Positions 56,110-64,000 of a stretch of 64,000 bases of DNA are shown in pieces (position 1 is the stretch's first letter; each line of letters begins with the position of its first letter). The DNA comes from Kiritimatiellales bacterium (lineage in GTDB: Bacteria; Verrucomicrobiota; Kiritimatiellia; Kiritimatiellales; Tichowtungiaceae): contig JBBADV010000010.1 of assembly GCA_041656295.1 (NCBI GenBank), positions 46,034 through 110,033 of the forward strand, read 5' to 3'. The notes beneath the pieces were generated by a model. That model ran no database searches, had not been told where the DNA came from, and worked only from the letters and a program-made list of their open reading frames with translations. The translations under genes were made by a program, and so were the position numbers.

Positions 56110-57954
56110 ATGAGTCAGAAAAAAATGAACTATGATACAAAAGATGCCTGTGTTTCGGATGGGATTATAAAAGAAATGTTAAAGGCTGATCAAGCAAGTG
56201 ATTGGCGCCTGCTCAGTAATGGCTTTGAAATTCCGACACGGTCATATTCTGATCAGCCTTATCTTGTTCAAGCGGATGACGGAGCATTGGTTTGCGTACT
56301 GACAACGGGAGAAGGTCATGAAGGGCAGCAGGGACAGCATGTAACGGCATTAAGGAGTACCGATCATGGTCGAACATGGTCATCACCGGTTCCGGTTGAA
56401 TCTCCTAAAAATCCGGAATCTTCTTATGCTGTTCTGCTTAAAGTCCCATCCGGTCGGATTTACTGTTTTTATAATTATAATGCGGATAATATCCGCGAAA
56501 TAGAAACAGTCTTTCCCGGAAATCCCGTCACATACCGTGTGGATACGTTAGGGTATCATGTCTTTAAATATTCCGATGATCATGGGAAAAGCTGGTCAGA
56601 AAAATATTATAAAATCCCGATTCGGAAGACTGCGATAGACCGGCGGAATGTTCGTGGTGGCGATATTCAATTTATGTGGAATGTTGGAAAACCATTTATA
56701 CGAAACGGCTCTGCCTATATTTCGATACATAAAGTTGGCGGATTTGGTGACGGATTCATGGTCAGTTCGGAAGGGTGGCTGCTCAGGAGTGAAAATATTT
56801 TAACAGAATCAGATCCCGGAAAAATAAACTGGGAAACGCTTCCCGATGGAGAGCAAGGGTTGAAGGCTCCTGACAGTGGAGGTCCCATTGCGGAGGAGCA
56901 AAGCTATGTTGTTCTGAGTGATGGGACAATTTATTGTGTGTACCGGACAATTGATGGTTATCCGGCAGAAAGTTACAGTCGGGATGAAGGGCGGACATGG
57001 AGCGCCCCGCAGTATAAATGCTACGCCGATGGCAGACGCATGAAAAATCCACGTGCCGCAAATTTTGTATGGAAATGTAAAAACGGTAAATATCTGTATT
57101 GGTTCCATAATCATGGCGGCCCTTTTATGTGCAATTCTGAGCCGGGCGCACCGTACGTTGTTCCATATGAAGATCGGAATCCTGTTTGGATTTCTGCAGG
57201 AATAGAAAAAGACGGTAATAGTGGAAAGTATATCGAGTGGTCGCAACCGGAAGTTTTATTTTACGACGATGATATTTTCATACGGGTCAGTTATCCTGAT
57301 ATGATTGAAATCAATGGGGATATGTATATTACCGAAACACAGAAAGATTTAGCGCGAATACACCGTGTAGACCGGATTTTTTTAAATAAATTATGGAAAC
57401 AGTTTGATGGTTTAAAGCTGGATGATACAGATTGTATCCTTTCAGCCACTCAAGGCGGCTGTAAAGTAGATCTCCCCGAGCTCCCAAAATTCTTACAGCG
57501 TGATATGCGCAAAGCTGATCGGGGAACGGTGGATTTACGACAAGGATTTACACTTCTGATGGACTTTACAGTTCCTGAAGCCGGTACAGAAGAGATCCTT
57601 CTTGACAGTCGGACAGCAGGCGGGCGTGGATTATTGCTGAAATATTCAAATGAGAAAACGATTCAATTGATTATGAGTGATAATCAAACAAAAACATTTA
57701 ATGATTTAGAAAAGGGAATGTTAATACCCGGCAAAACACACTTTTTAGCAATTATCGTTGATGGCGGTCCGAAAATTGTAAACTTCATTGTTAATGGAAA
57801 GTTTTGTGATGGCGGAGTACAGCGGCAATTCGGGTGGAGCCGATTCAGCCCTGATTTACGAGATGTTCAGGGACGATCAGAATTAACAATCCACAAAAAT
57901 ATTAAAAATTTAAAAATTTATAATAGAGCATTAATGGTCTGTGAAACTGTGTGA
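56110..57954 (+). CDS. BNR-repeat sialidase-like protein
   Basis: The 614-residue protein has Asp-box (BNR) repeats, SxDxGxTW: RSTDHGRTWSS, YSDDHGKSWSE and YSRDEGRTWSA (about residues 85, 160 and 300). This is a six-bladed propeller of the sialidase superfamily. The C-terminal 150 residues (from about 465) look like a concanavalin/LamG fold with LILLDSRTAGGRG-like strands. Sialidase-fold proteins can act on sialic acids or other glycans, and the arginine triad cannot be confirmed by eye. No signal peptide is present. It follows the second sulfatase in the same direction and is probably the last operon gene. Confidence 0.75.
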   Translation: MSQKKMNYDTKDACVSDGIIKEMLKADQASDWRLLSNGFEIPTRSYSDQPYLVQADDGALVCVLTTGEGHEGQQGQHVTALRSTDHGRTWSSPVPVESPKNPESSYAVLLKVPSGRIYCFYNYNADNIREIETVFPGNPVTYRVDTLGYHVFKYSDDHGKSWSEKYYKIPIRKTAIDRRNVRGGDIQFMWNVGKPFIRNGSAYISIHKVGGFGDGFMVSSEGWLLRSENILTESDPGKINWETLPDGEQGLKAPDSGGPIAEEQSYVVLSDGTIYCVYRTIDGYPAESYSRDEGRTWSAPQYKCYADGRRMKNPRAANFVWKCKNGKYLYWFHNHGGPFMCNSEPGAPYVVPYEDRNPVWISAGIEKDGNSGKYIEWSQPEVLFYDDDIFIRVSYPDMIEINGDMYITETQKDLARIHRVDRIFLNKLWKQFDGLKLDDTDCILSATQGGCKVDLPELPKFLQRDMRKADRGTVDLRQGFTLLMDFTVPEAGTEEILLDSRTAGGRGLLLKYSNEKTIQLIMSDNQTKTFNDLEKGMLIPGKTHFLAIIVDGGPKIVNFIVNGKFCDGGVQRQFGWSRFSPDLRDVQGRSELTIHKNIKNLKIYNRALMVCETV

Positions 57955-58375
57955 TAAAATCATAAATCGTAAAGCCGGATATTCAAATTTATATGTAGCA
58001 ATAAGGATAGGGTGTTGCGCCGTCGAGTGCTGTTGGCTTTTATCCGATAGCGGACGCTGCTCCTGCTCGTGAACGACAAATTAAACCTGGTTTTCAGCAT
58101 GACCGAAAATACGCCCGCTTGGTTTTTAATTTTAATCAGGAGCGTTGGTTGTAATCGGATGACGCTCCGTTCCCTCGATCTCGGAAATAAAAAAGGCCGG
58201 AGAAATCCATATTCAGAAATATAAATAAAAATGAATTTTTACTTGTAAGAATAGTTTTTATTCGTATAGTTAATATTAACAAATGCAAGTTTATTTCAAA
58301 TTTTAAATGCAATGAAAACAATGTAAGGCAGGGTCTCTAGAGAAGAACAGTATACAGAAAATTAAAGGAGGTATT
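57955..58375. other. Non-coding region before the tandem secreted genes
   Basis: No gene is supported. GGAGCGT and ACGCTCC (about 58139-58168) can form a seven-pair hairpin with a long loop. The second half, 58200-58360, is strongly AT-rich and likely holds the promoter of the gene at 58376. AGGAGG about seven bases before that ATG is an excellent ribosome binding site. Confidence 0.4.
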
Positions 58376-59230
58376 ATGAAAAAGGCGGTTAGTATTATTA
58401 CGGTATCAGTTATCATTGCCGGCGGAACTGGATTTGCAAAAATTATAGCATCAGATTCTTTTTCCTCAGGGAATGTGTCCGGAGATTATACAGATAAAAA
58501 ACCATTGGGTGATCCGGTAAATGCCCGTGTGCTTGAAGGCGTTACCGGATTCAAGAATAATACATGGGGATTATCAGCCAGCGGCACGATTACTATTCGA
58601 AAAGGAAAGGGACTTACACATGATGCGGTTCAAGGGCGGGCCGCAGACGGGTATTTACAAATTATACCTCCAGTTCAAAATGAAGGTGCAGCGATTTCGC
58701 GCAAAACACGTCGCGTGCTGTCACCGGCATTAACCGGCCCTGTTTTTTATATGAGCGGATTGATTAATATTGGATCATTACGACATCTCAACATAGGAGA
58801 AAAAGTGGCGATGGGAGTTTCCGATGCTGCTCAACTCGGCTGGGACGGAGTAAATGGAATTTTTATCGGCGCCATAAAAGATGATTCGGGAGATGTGTTT
58901 TATGCCGTATTTGCAGGGGAAAATACCTATAAATTAGGCGCTGCAGTTACGGCGGAACAGGCGTTTGAAACTCAAATGCTGATTGTGAGATGGGAGGCGG
59001 GATCCGCACGGCAAGGTGGTGTGTTAACTGCCTGGGTTGTTGCTCAGAATGATAAGACAGCAACTCAAATTTTAAACATCGAAAATGTGTCTGCCGGACG
59101 GATCTCTGATTATAAAAGCGTGATCGTGCAAGTCCATGGCGGATTGAATAAAACATATTCGACGGGAATAAAGATGGATGAATTCCGGCTCGGAAGCGAG
59201 TGGAATGATGTGACATCTGCTTCTAAATAA
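58376..59230 (+). CDS. Secreted LamG-like protein, tandem paralogue 1 (no sorting tail)
   Basis: A 284-residue exported protein with a clear signal peptide (about residues 1-20). The body shares a layout with the next two genes: ASDSFSSG at the mature start, RRVLSPALTGPVFYMSGLIN in the middle, VLTAWVVAQND, and a final DEFRLGSEWNDVTSAS. This ending is the usual last strand of the concanavalin-like PEP-CTERM proteins, but here the protein stops without the PEP motif and anchor. Role unknown; a surface or matrix protein is a guess. AGGAGG precedes the ATG. Confidence 0.8.
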   Translation: MKKAVSIITVSVIIAGGTGFAKIIASDSFSSGNVSGDYTDKKPLGDPVNARVLEGVTGFKNNTWGLSASGTITIRKGKGLTHDAVQGRAADGYLQIIPPVQNEGAAISRKTRRVLSPALTGPVFYMSGLINIGSLRHLNIGEKVAMGVSDAAQLGWDGVNGIFIGAIKDDSGDVFYAVFAGENTYKLGAAVTAEQAFETQMLIVRWEAGSARQGGVLTAWVVAQNDKTATQILNIENVSAGRISDYKSVIVQVHGGLNKTYSTGIKMDEFRLGSEWNDVTSASK

Positions 59231-59241
59231 GGGCGGGTAAA

Positions 59242-60111
59242 ATGAATCGAGTAAAATTGATTTCAGTGGCACTTTTTTGTGTTTGTTGCAGTCGCGCCGG
59301 GTTTTCCGTACTTCTTGCATCCGAATCGTTTTCATCAGCAGGATATCTTGATGCAGTAAATTTTGGTGCGACAAACCAGTACCGAACCAATACGATTGGA
59401 ACTGTCGGATTTTCTTCTGCAAACAATGCTAATGCATATTGGATTGGATCTACAGCCAATGTGCAGCCGATTCATGCCGTGAATCTCTCTCATCCCGCTA
59501 TTTCAGGCAGTGCTATGGCTGGCGGTGCAATTGTCCGTTCTCCGCGGGAAGATTTTGTGCGGCAATCTTCCCGGCGTTTGGCAAGCGAACCAGCCGGTAC
59601 AACATTTTTTATGAGCGGACTTGTTTCAGTAAACGGGCCGTTAACTAATATGAAGAGCGGCGAGCAGGCATCAATGGGATTATCGGATCAATTTTCAAAT
59701 ACTGCATTTAACAGACGCGGATTCGGTCTGGGATTGTATCGTGATGAAGACAGTGTTTTTTTAGCTGCATTTGCAAATAATTCTGTTTTTAAGTTAGGAG
59801 ATGCATTAACGGACGCTCAATTATCACAGGCGCATCATATCGTTTTAAAACTTGAAATCGGCGTTGGTGCAACCGATGCATTAACTGCATGGTATGCGGT
59901 ATCTGGAACATCAGTTCTGATATCTGCCGGAAAATGGGAAAATCTGGATACTGCGGATAACGGCGCTGACATTTGTGTTTTCGGGCTCCAATCTCTTGGT
60001 GTGGGAAATACCGATCCGGCGGGAGTTGCATTTGATGAATGGCGGTTCGGTTCGACGATGAAAGATGTCACTGCCGGTGGTTTGTTACGATTGATAATAA
60101 TTAATAATTAA
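59242..60111 (+). CDS. Secreted LamG-like protein, tandem paralogue 2 (no sorting tail)
   Basis: A 289-residue paralogue of the flanking genes, 11 bases after the first. It has a signal peptide (about 1-22, with a CVCCSRAGFS end), then LLASESFSSAGYLDAV, VGFSSANNANAYWIGS, SRRLASEPAGTTFFMSGLVS, LTAWYAVSG and FDEWRFGSTMKDVT. After the last strand it ends with a short GGLLRLIIINN tail in place of a PEP-CTERM anchor. The closest relative in the window is the third gene. Function is unknown. Confidence 0.8.
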   Translation: MNRVKLISVALFCVCCSRAGFSVLLASESFSSAGYLDAVNFGATNQYRTNTIGTVGFSSANNANAYWIGSTANVQPIHAVNLSHPAISGSAMAGGAIVRSPREDFVRQSSRRLASEPAGTTFFMSGLVSVNGPLTNMKSGEQASMGLSDQFSNTAFNRRGFGLGLYRDEDSVFLAAFANNSVFKLGDALTDAQLSQAHHIVLKLEIGVGATDALTAWYAVSGTSVLISAGKWENLDTADNGADICVFGLQSLGVGNTDPAGVAFDEWRFGSTMKDVTAGGLLRLIIINN

Positions 60112-60232
60112 ATAAAAATTATTTTTGATAATATTAACAATAATCATTGACGAATGAGTTTAAATAATGATAGGTTTTCATCAGGATCTAAATACATGGG
60201 GTATTTAGAAAGTAAATTCACAAGGAGGAAAT

Positions 60233-61144
60233 ATGAAGAAGGGTATATGGGTCATTGTGTTTATATATGCAGCGCTGGCAGGGTATGTTTCAGCATCAAT
60301 AATTGCATCAGAATCGTTTTTAACGGGTACTTTCGGATATAAGGACGGCATTGCAATTGCGAACACAAACAATGTTAGAAATAATATCCAAGGAAATACG
60401 GGATTCTCTTCGGCTAACTTTTGGAGTATTGGTTCTGCGCACTTTAAAACATTTACAAGCGGTTTAAATCATACGTTGCTTCAGGGTACTGCAAGTGATG
60501 GAAAGGTTGAAGCGTTAGTGGGTACCGACAATTTGACTCGCGCAATAAACAGACAGTTATCTTCTCCGCTGACCGGAACGGAATTTTTTATGAGCGGATT
60601 AGTTTCTGCAAACGGTTCAACGAGTGCAATCCTTACAAACAGTACTGTTGCTATGGGCTTAGGAACGAGTTTAACCAGCGCCAACAACTCTCCGATGCTG
60701 GCGACCGGATTTTTTCTGGGAATGACACGTGGAGCAGATGATAAAATCTATTTGTCAGCCTTTGTTAATGGCACTACACACAACTTAAAAGCACTGGAAA
60801 GTTCTGAGCTTGGTGGAACTCATATGATTATTCTCGGTCTAGAACTCAATGCATCAGGGAACGATACTTTGACCGCGTGGTATGCAATGGATGGCGCATC
60901 AGATATTACGCTGGCTGGATCATGGAGTGATTTCGACATTGACCTCTCCGATCTCGGTTGTTTCGGTTTCGCGTCATTAAGAGACGGTGGGACAGGAACT
61001 GGAACAGGGGTTTTATTCGATGAGTGGCGTTTTGGCTCTTCGATACTGGATGTTGTCTCTGTTCCTGAACCGGTAACGATTGGTATGGTTGGAATCGGAG
61101 CAATTCTCACAGTTTTTATACGCCGGCATTTTTCTGCTAAGTAA
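60233..61144 (+). CDS. Secreted LamG-like protein, tandem paralogue 3, with PEP-CTERM anchor
   Basis: A 303-residue paralogue with signal peptide (about 1-21), IIASESFLTGTFGYKDG, TGFSSANFWSIGSAHF, RQLSSPLTGTEFFMSGLVSA, LTAWYAMDG and FDEWRFGSSILDV. It then ends with VPEPVTIGMVGIGAILTVFI and a basic RRHFSAK tail, a full PEP-CTERM signal (PEP, hydrophobic helix, arginines). Such proteins are processed by exosortase and end up at the cell surface or in the matrix. No exosortase lies in the window. A GGAGG site lies just before the ATG, and a terminator follows the stop. Confidence 0.88.
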   Translation: MKKGIWVIVFIYAALAGYVSASIIASESFLTGTFGYKDGIAIANTNNVRNNIQGNTGFSSANFWSIGSAHFKTFTSGLNHTLLQGTASDGKVEALVGTDNLTRAINRQLSSPLTGTEFFMSGLVSANGSTSAILTNSTVAMGLGTSLTSANNSPMLATGFFLGMTRGADDKIYLSAFVNGTTHNLKALESSELGGTHMIILGLELNASGNDTLTAWYAMDGASDITLAGSWSDFDIDLSDLGCFGFASLRDGGTGTGTGVLFDEWRFGSSILDVVSVPEPVTIGMVGIGAILTVFIRRHFSAK

Positions 61145-61156
61145 AAATATCTGTCT

Positions 61157-61199
61157 AGCGGGAAATCGCCTAGATTTCCCGCTATTTCTCAATTTTTTT
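61157..61199 (+). terminator. Intrinsic terminator after the PEP-CTERM gene
   Basis: AGCGGGAAATC (61157-61167) pairs perfectly with GATTTCCCGCT (61173-61183) around a five-base loop, and a run of seven T residues follows at 61193-61199. It begins 13 bases after the stop codon at 61144, so it ends the three-gene unit. Confidence 0.85.
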
Positions 61200-61225
61200 G
61201 ATTATCATAGGCTCTATGCCAGTCC

Positions 61226-61289
61226 TTTATGCGGTCGAAGACAGAACACCACGGCTAAAGCCGTGGTGTTCTGTCTTCGACCGCATAAA
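61226..61289. repeat. Perfect 64-base palindrome
   Basis: The two 31-base arms (61226-61256 and 61259-61289) are exact reverse complements separated by AA. The arms start TTTATGCGGTCGAAG and end CACGGCT. The inner CCACGGCT-AA-AGCCGTGG looks like a REP-type hairpin extended outward. It lies between the terminator and the esterase gene. It has no T run and is not the terminator itself. Confidence 0.9.
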
Positions 61290-61481
61290 AAGTTGGTTTA
61301 TAAAACCAACGCTACATACCTTTTCCCGTTTGCGAAAATTGCCGCTTCTCTGCCCGATGTTCGTCGGGCCGTTAGCCGCTCCGTCCGTCACGGCTTTCTT
61401 TCAAAAAGCCACTCTTCGATTCTCCGCTACATTCCGAATTGCGGTTAGACTAAAAATTAAAATGCTCTAAAAGGATAAACC

Positions 61482-62681
61482 ATGACATCATTATTTGTTG
61501 CGCTCATGTTTTTTGCGACCGGAAACGTTCTTTCCGATTATACGGAGATGAAAGAAAAAATTCTTGCGCTCGGTTCTCTGACAAATGCGCCGGCGGTGCA
61601 GGATGCCGGAAAAACCTGCGGCGCAATGAAGGCGGTTTTTTTTGATTTGCTGCCGCTGAACGGAAAACCGGTAAAGGTGTTTGCGTGGGTCGGTGTGCCG
61701 GACGTTTCCGCAGGCAAAAAAGTTCCTGGCATTGTTCTTCTGCACGGCGGCGGCGGAACTGCATTTAAAGAGTGGGTTGAACTGTGGAATAGTCACGGTT
61801 TTGCCGCGATCGCCATCGCCACCGAAGGTCAGACGGATGAACCTAACGAAGAGGATTCGCGGTTGTGGAAGCGGCACGAATGGAGCGGACCGGCAAAAAA
61901 ACAAACGTATGCCGACATAGATCGACCGCTTGAAGAGCAGTGGATCTATCACGCATCCACCGCAACGATTCTTGCAAACTCGCTGTTGCGTTCGCTGCCG
62001 GAGGTTGACGAAACGAATGTCGGTTTAATGGGGATTTCGTGGGGCGGAGTTTTAACAAGCACCGTAATGGGCATTGATTCCCGCTTTGCATTTGCCATTC
62101 CGGTGTACGGTTGCGGGCATCTTTTCGACAGCGAAAACAACTTCAGCGCTGCAATGCGCGATAATGAAATGTATAAAAATGTCTGGGATCCGATGGTGCG
62201 AATGAATCGCGCGACAATGCCGGCGCTCTGGCTTTCGTGGCCGGAAGATGCGTACTTTTCACCGATCAGTCAGGCGAAAACTTATCGCGCCATGACCGGA
62301 AAATATATGGTCTCGTTGATTCCGGGAATGGGTCACAGCCATCCGAAAGGCTGGAATCTGCCGGACAGCTATGTATTTGCAAAAAGCATTGTCGAAACCG
62401 GCCGGCCGTGGGGCGGAATGATTTCCGCCGGAGCAAATGGAAACCGTGCCGAAGTTATATTTCATTCCGATATTGCGCCGGAAAACGCACTGCTGGTTTC
62501 AACAACGGATGCCGGATTTACCGGTGACCGGAAATGGATTGAAACGCCGGCGGAATTCAAACAGAAAAACGGTAACTGGATTGCGACAGCAATTCTGCCG
62601 GAAAATACCACCACCGCGTGGTTCATCAATCTCGTTTGCAACGGATTAACGCTCAGTTCCGAATTTCAAACCGTTGATTAA
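61482..62681 (+). CDS. Secreted alpha/beta-hydrolase, acetylxylan-esterase-like
   Basis: A 399-residue protein with a hydrophobic start (about residues 2-18). The core is an alpha/beta hydrolase: GIVLLHGGGGTAFKEWVELW (oxyanion region), the nucleophile serine in GLMGISWGGVLTSTV (near residue 189), and PGMGHSHPKGW with the catalytic histidine. The region after about residue 310 looks like a small beta domain. It belongs with acetylxylan esterase or dienelactone-hydrolase-like enzymes and could remove acyl groups from a glycan. Its CCGG-rich codon use matches the core genes more than the 47-61 kb operon. Confidence 0.8.
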   Translation: MTSLFVALMFFATGNVLSDYTEMKEKILALGSLTNAPAVQDAGKTCGAMKAVFFDLLPLNGKPVKVFAWVGVPDVSAGKKVPGIVLLHGGGGTAFKEWVELWNSHGFAAIAIATEGQTDEPNEEDSRLWKRHEWSGPAKKQTYADIDRPLEEQWIYHASTATILANSLLRSLPEVDETNVGLMGISWGGVLTSTVMGIDSRFAFAIPVYGCGHLFDSENNFSAAMRDNEMYKNVWDPMVRMNRATMPALWLSWPEDAYFSPISQAKTYRAMTGKYMVSLIPGMGHSHPKGWNLPDSYVFAKSIVETGRPWGGMISAGANGNRAEVIFHSDIAPENALLVSTTDAGFTGDRKWIETPAEFKQKNGNWIATAILPENTTTAWFINLVCNGLTLSSEFQTVD

Positions 62682-62692
62682 TTTAAAATGCT

Positions 62693-63055
62693 TTAAAGTA
62701 CAGCGAGTTCGCTTTCCAGTCCGATCTGAATGTGTGCCTGTATTGCAGCGATCGCTTCTTCGGTGTTTCCGGCGGCAATAACTTGAATCAGACCGGTGTG
62801 ATTCTGGTGAACCTCTGACGGTACAATCCACGAGCGAACGGCATTCAGCATCATTAAACTCGGATTTATGATCCGCTGCAGCATTTGCAGAAGTAAACGG
62901 CTGCCGGTGCATTCTGCAAGCGTAAGATGGAACTCATGGTGCAGGCGCGCAAATTCCGGCGAGGTTTTCTGGTCATGTTCAGCGGCGAGCCGGTCGAGCT
63001 GCTGAGCAATATCGAAGAGCCTGTTTTTTATCTCTTCCGGAAGTTTTCCACTAGC
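62693..63055 (-). pseudogene. GntR/FCD-family regulator, C-terminal part, cut by the IS481-type element
   Basis: Read leftwards from 63055, GKLPEEIKNRLFDIAQQLDR, FARLHHEFHLTLAECTGSRL and VIAAGNTEEAIAAIQAHIQI are the FCD ligand-binding domain of GntR-type regulators, including the histidine metal ligands. The frame starts abruptly at the insertion element boundary (63056), so the DNA-binding part is lost. It is convergent with the esterase gene; such regulators usually respond to sugar acids. The true left part should lie beyond the element. Confidence 0.85.
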
Positions 63056-64000
63056 TGTTTAGTCCCACAGTGTAGTGGAGTGATTTATAATCAGCTCCGG
63101 AGGGATAAATTATGGGACAGATAGTACACGGATGCGTCCGTACGACTGAGGCGGTGCGTCGAACGATACAACATAGTCAAGAGAGCCTGAGTGTTCTGGC
63201 GCGCCGGCACGGTATTAACCCGAAAACCGTAGCGAAGTGGCGACAGCGCACAACAGTACAGGATGCCCCGATGGGACCCAAACAACCCCGGTCAACGGTG
63301 CTGAGCAAGGAGGAAGAAGCCGCCTGTGTCGCTTTTCGGCGGCACACACAGCTTCCGCTCAATGATTGTCTTTACAGTTTGCAGACCGCCATACCTCATT
63401 TAACACGCTCCTCTCTGCATCGTTGCTGCCAACGTCATGGGATTAGCCGGCTGCCGGATACTAAAGATCCCCGGAGCAAATGGAAATTCAAAACCTGTCC
63501 GATCGGGTTTTTCCATATCGACATCGCTGAGGTCCGCACGGAAGAAGGCAGGTTATATATGTTTGCTGCCGTTGACCGTACGTCAACGTTTACTTTTGTT
63601 CAGCTTCACGAAAAGGCAGCCCGGCGAATTGCCGCCGACTTTCTTCAAGAGCTCATCCGGGCCGTTCCTTATACTATCCACACCCTATTAACGGATAACG
63701 GAACCCGGTTTACCTCGCCGGGCAACCGGCGGTCTGCGACAGCGGATATCAAGCAGGCGATAAATTCTGGAAGTCTTTTTCGCGCACATGCCGTTGAGCC
63801 GGCTTGCGCCCGAAACAATACAGATCACCGGCTGACCAAACCCGACCATCCCTGGACCAACGGACAGGTTGAGCGGATGAACCGGACGTTGAAAGAGGCG
63901 ACGGTGAAGCGTTATCACTATGGAACCCATGATCAGCTGAAAGAACACATACAGATCTTTTTGATGGCCTATCATTTCGCCAAACGGCTCAAAACATTAC
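63056..64000 (+). mobile_element. IS481-type insertion element, right copy (runs off the window)
   Basis: The element starts at 63056 with TGTTTAGTCCCACAGTGTAG, the same inverted repeat as the left copy at 43986-45015, and runs past the right edge. Its left flank, ...CACTAGC, shares TAGC with the flank of the other copy at the same end. The two copies are about 18 kb apart, inverted and outward-facing. Confidence 0.92.
63112..64000 (+). CDS. IS481-family DDE transposase (intact as far as seen)
   Basis: The frame starts with the ATG at 63112, seven bases after GGAGGG, and is open for 296 codons to the window edge. An N-terminal helix-turn-helix (LSVLARRHGINPKTVAKWRQ, about residues 26-45) is followed by the rve integrase core with PIGFFHIDIAEVRTEEG (first Asp), TLLTDNGTRFTSPG (second Asp) and NGQVERMNRTLKEATV (Glu). 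By comparison with the left copy about 30-40 residues are missing at the end. It is the only apparently active transposase in the window. Confidence 0.92.
   Translation, partial: MGQIVHGCVRTTEAVRRTIQHSQESLSVLARRHGINPKTVAKWRQRTTVQDAPMGPKQPRSTVLSKEEEAACVAFRRHTQLPLNDCLYSLQTAIPHLTRSSLHRCCQRHGISRLPDTKDPRSKWKFKTCPIGFFHIDIAEVRTEEGRLYMFAAVDRTSTFTFVQLHEKAARRIAADFLQELIRAVPYTIHTLLTDNGTRFTSPGNRRSATADIKQAINSGSLFRAHAVEPACARNNTDHRLTKPDHPWTNGQVERMNRTLKEATVKRYHYGTHDQLKEHIQIFLMAYHFAKRLKTL

Overview
The window looks like a chromosomal piece of a Gram-negative bacterium of the PVC group, most likely Kiritimatiellota or a close relative. This is inferred from the sulfatase and glycoside hydrolase content, a PEP-CTERM sorting signal, a TonB/ExbB/ExbD energiser, monomeric NADP-isocitrate dehydrogenase and abundant small palindromic repeats rich in CCGG. 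No rRNA, CRISPR array or replication origin was seen. One complete tRNA gene (Thr, anticodon TGT) is present.

Layout. 0-2.3 kb: ExbB, ExbD and TonB-like genes. 2.3-4.5 kb: monomeric isocitrate dehydrogenase. 4.8-18.6 kb: one long leftward gene train. It starts with purD, purE and a Sua5/TsaC gene, continues with a compact type I restriction operon (hsdM, hsdS with an extra C-terminal domain, rhuM, hsdR, a YgjP-like metallopeptidase), and ends with a YwlE-like phosphatase and an in-frame RpiB-GlyA fusion. Sua5, YwlE, RpiB and GlyA are neighbours in Bacillus subtilis, so the restriction operon looks like an insertion into an old cluster. 19-20.2 kb: tRNA-Thr, an orphan HicB-like gene, and a prophage scar abutting a tRNA 3' fragment. 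20.4-22.5 kb: patatin-like lipase and trpB. 22.7-27.6 kb: a decayed carbohydrate locus (IS630 scar, GH78 tail, intact GH42-like enzyme, frameshifted oxidoreductase, beta-helix remnant). 27.7-43.2 kb: housekeeping genes (aroQ, recN, hicBA, cstA, a nuclease/phosphatase-fold protein, recD2, an SH3 protein, tatD, a PfkB kinase, a radical SAM-methyltransferase fusion, a GT39 glycosyltransferase). Several palindromic repeats lie here, some inside open reading frames.

43.2-64 kb: an accessory region framed by two inverted, outward-facing copies of one IS481-type element. The left copy (43986-45015) is dead and cuts off a GT2 glycosyltransferase. The right copy (63056 to beyond the end) is intact as far as seen and cuts off a GntR/FCD regulator. 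Next to the left copy lie scraps of glycerate kinase, IS110 and IS1595. The cargo is a LacI regulator divergent from a probable operon: GH95 alpha-L-fucosidase-like enzyme, sulfatase, MFS transporter, parallel beta-helix protein, second sulfatase, BNR/sialidase-like protein. Three tandem secreted paralogues follow, of which only the last has a PEP-CTERM tail, then an alpha/beta-hydrolase esterase. Together these suggest breakdown of a sulfated, fucose-containing glycan under LacI control; the substrate is inferred.

The most unusual items are the fused HsdS, the RpiB-GlyA fusion, the radical SAM-MnmC-like fusion interrupted twice by in-frame palindromic DNA, and the IS481-framed glycan locus.
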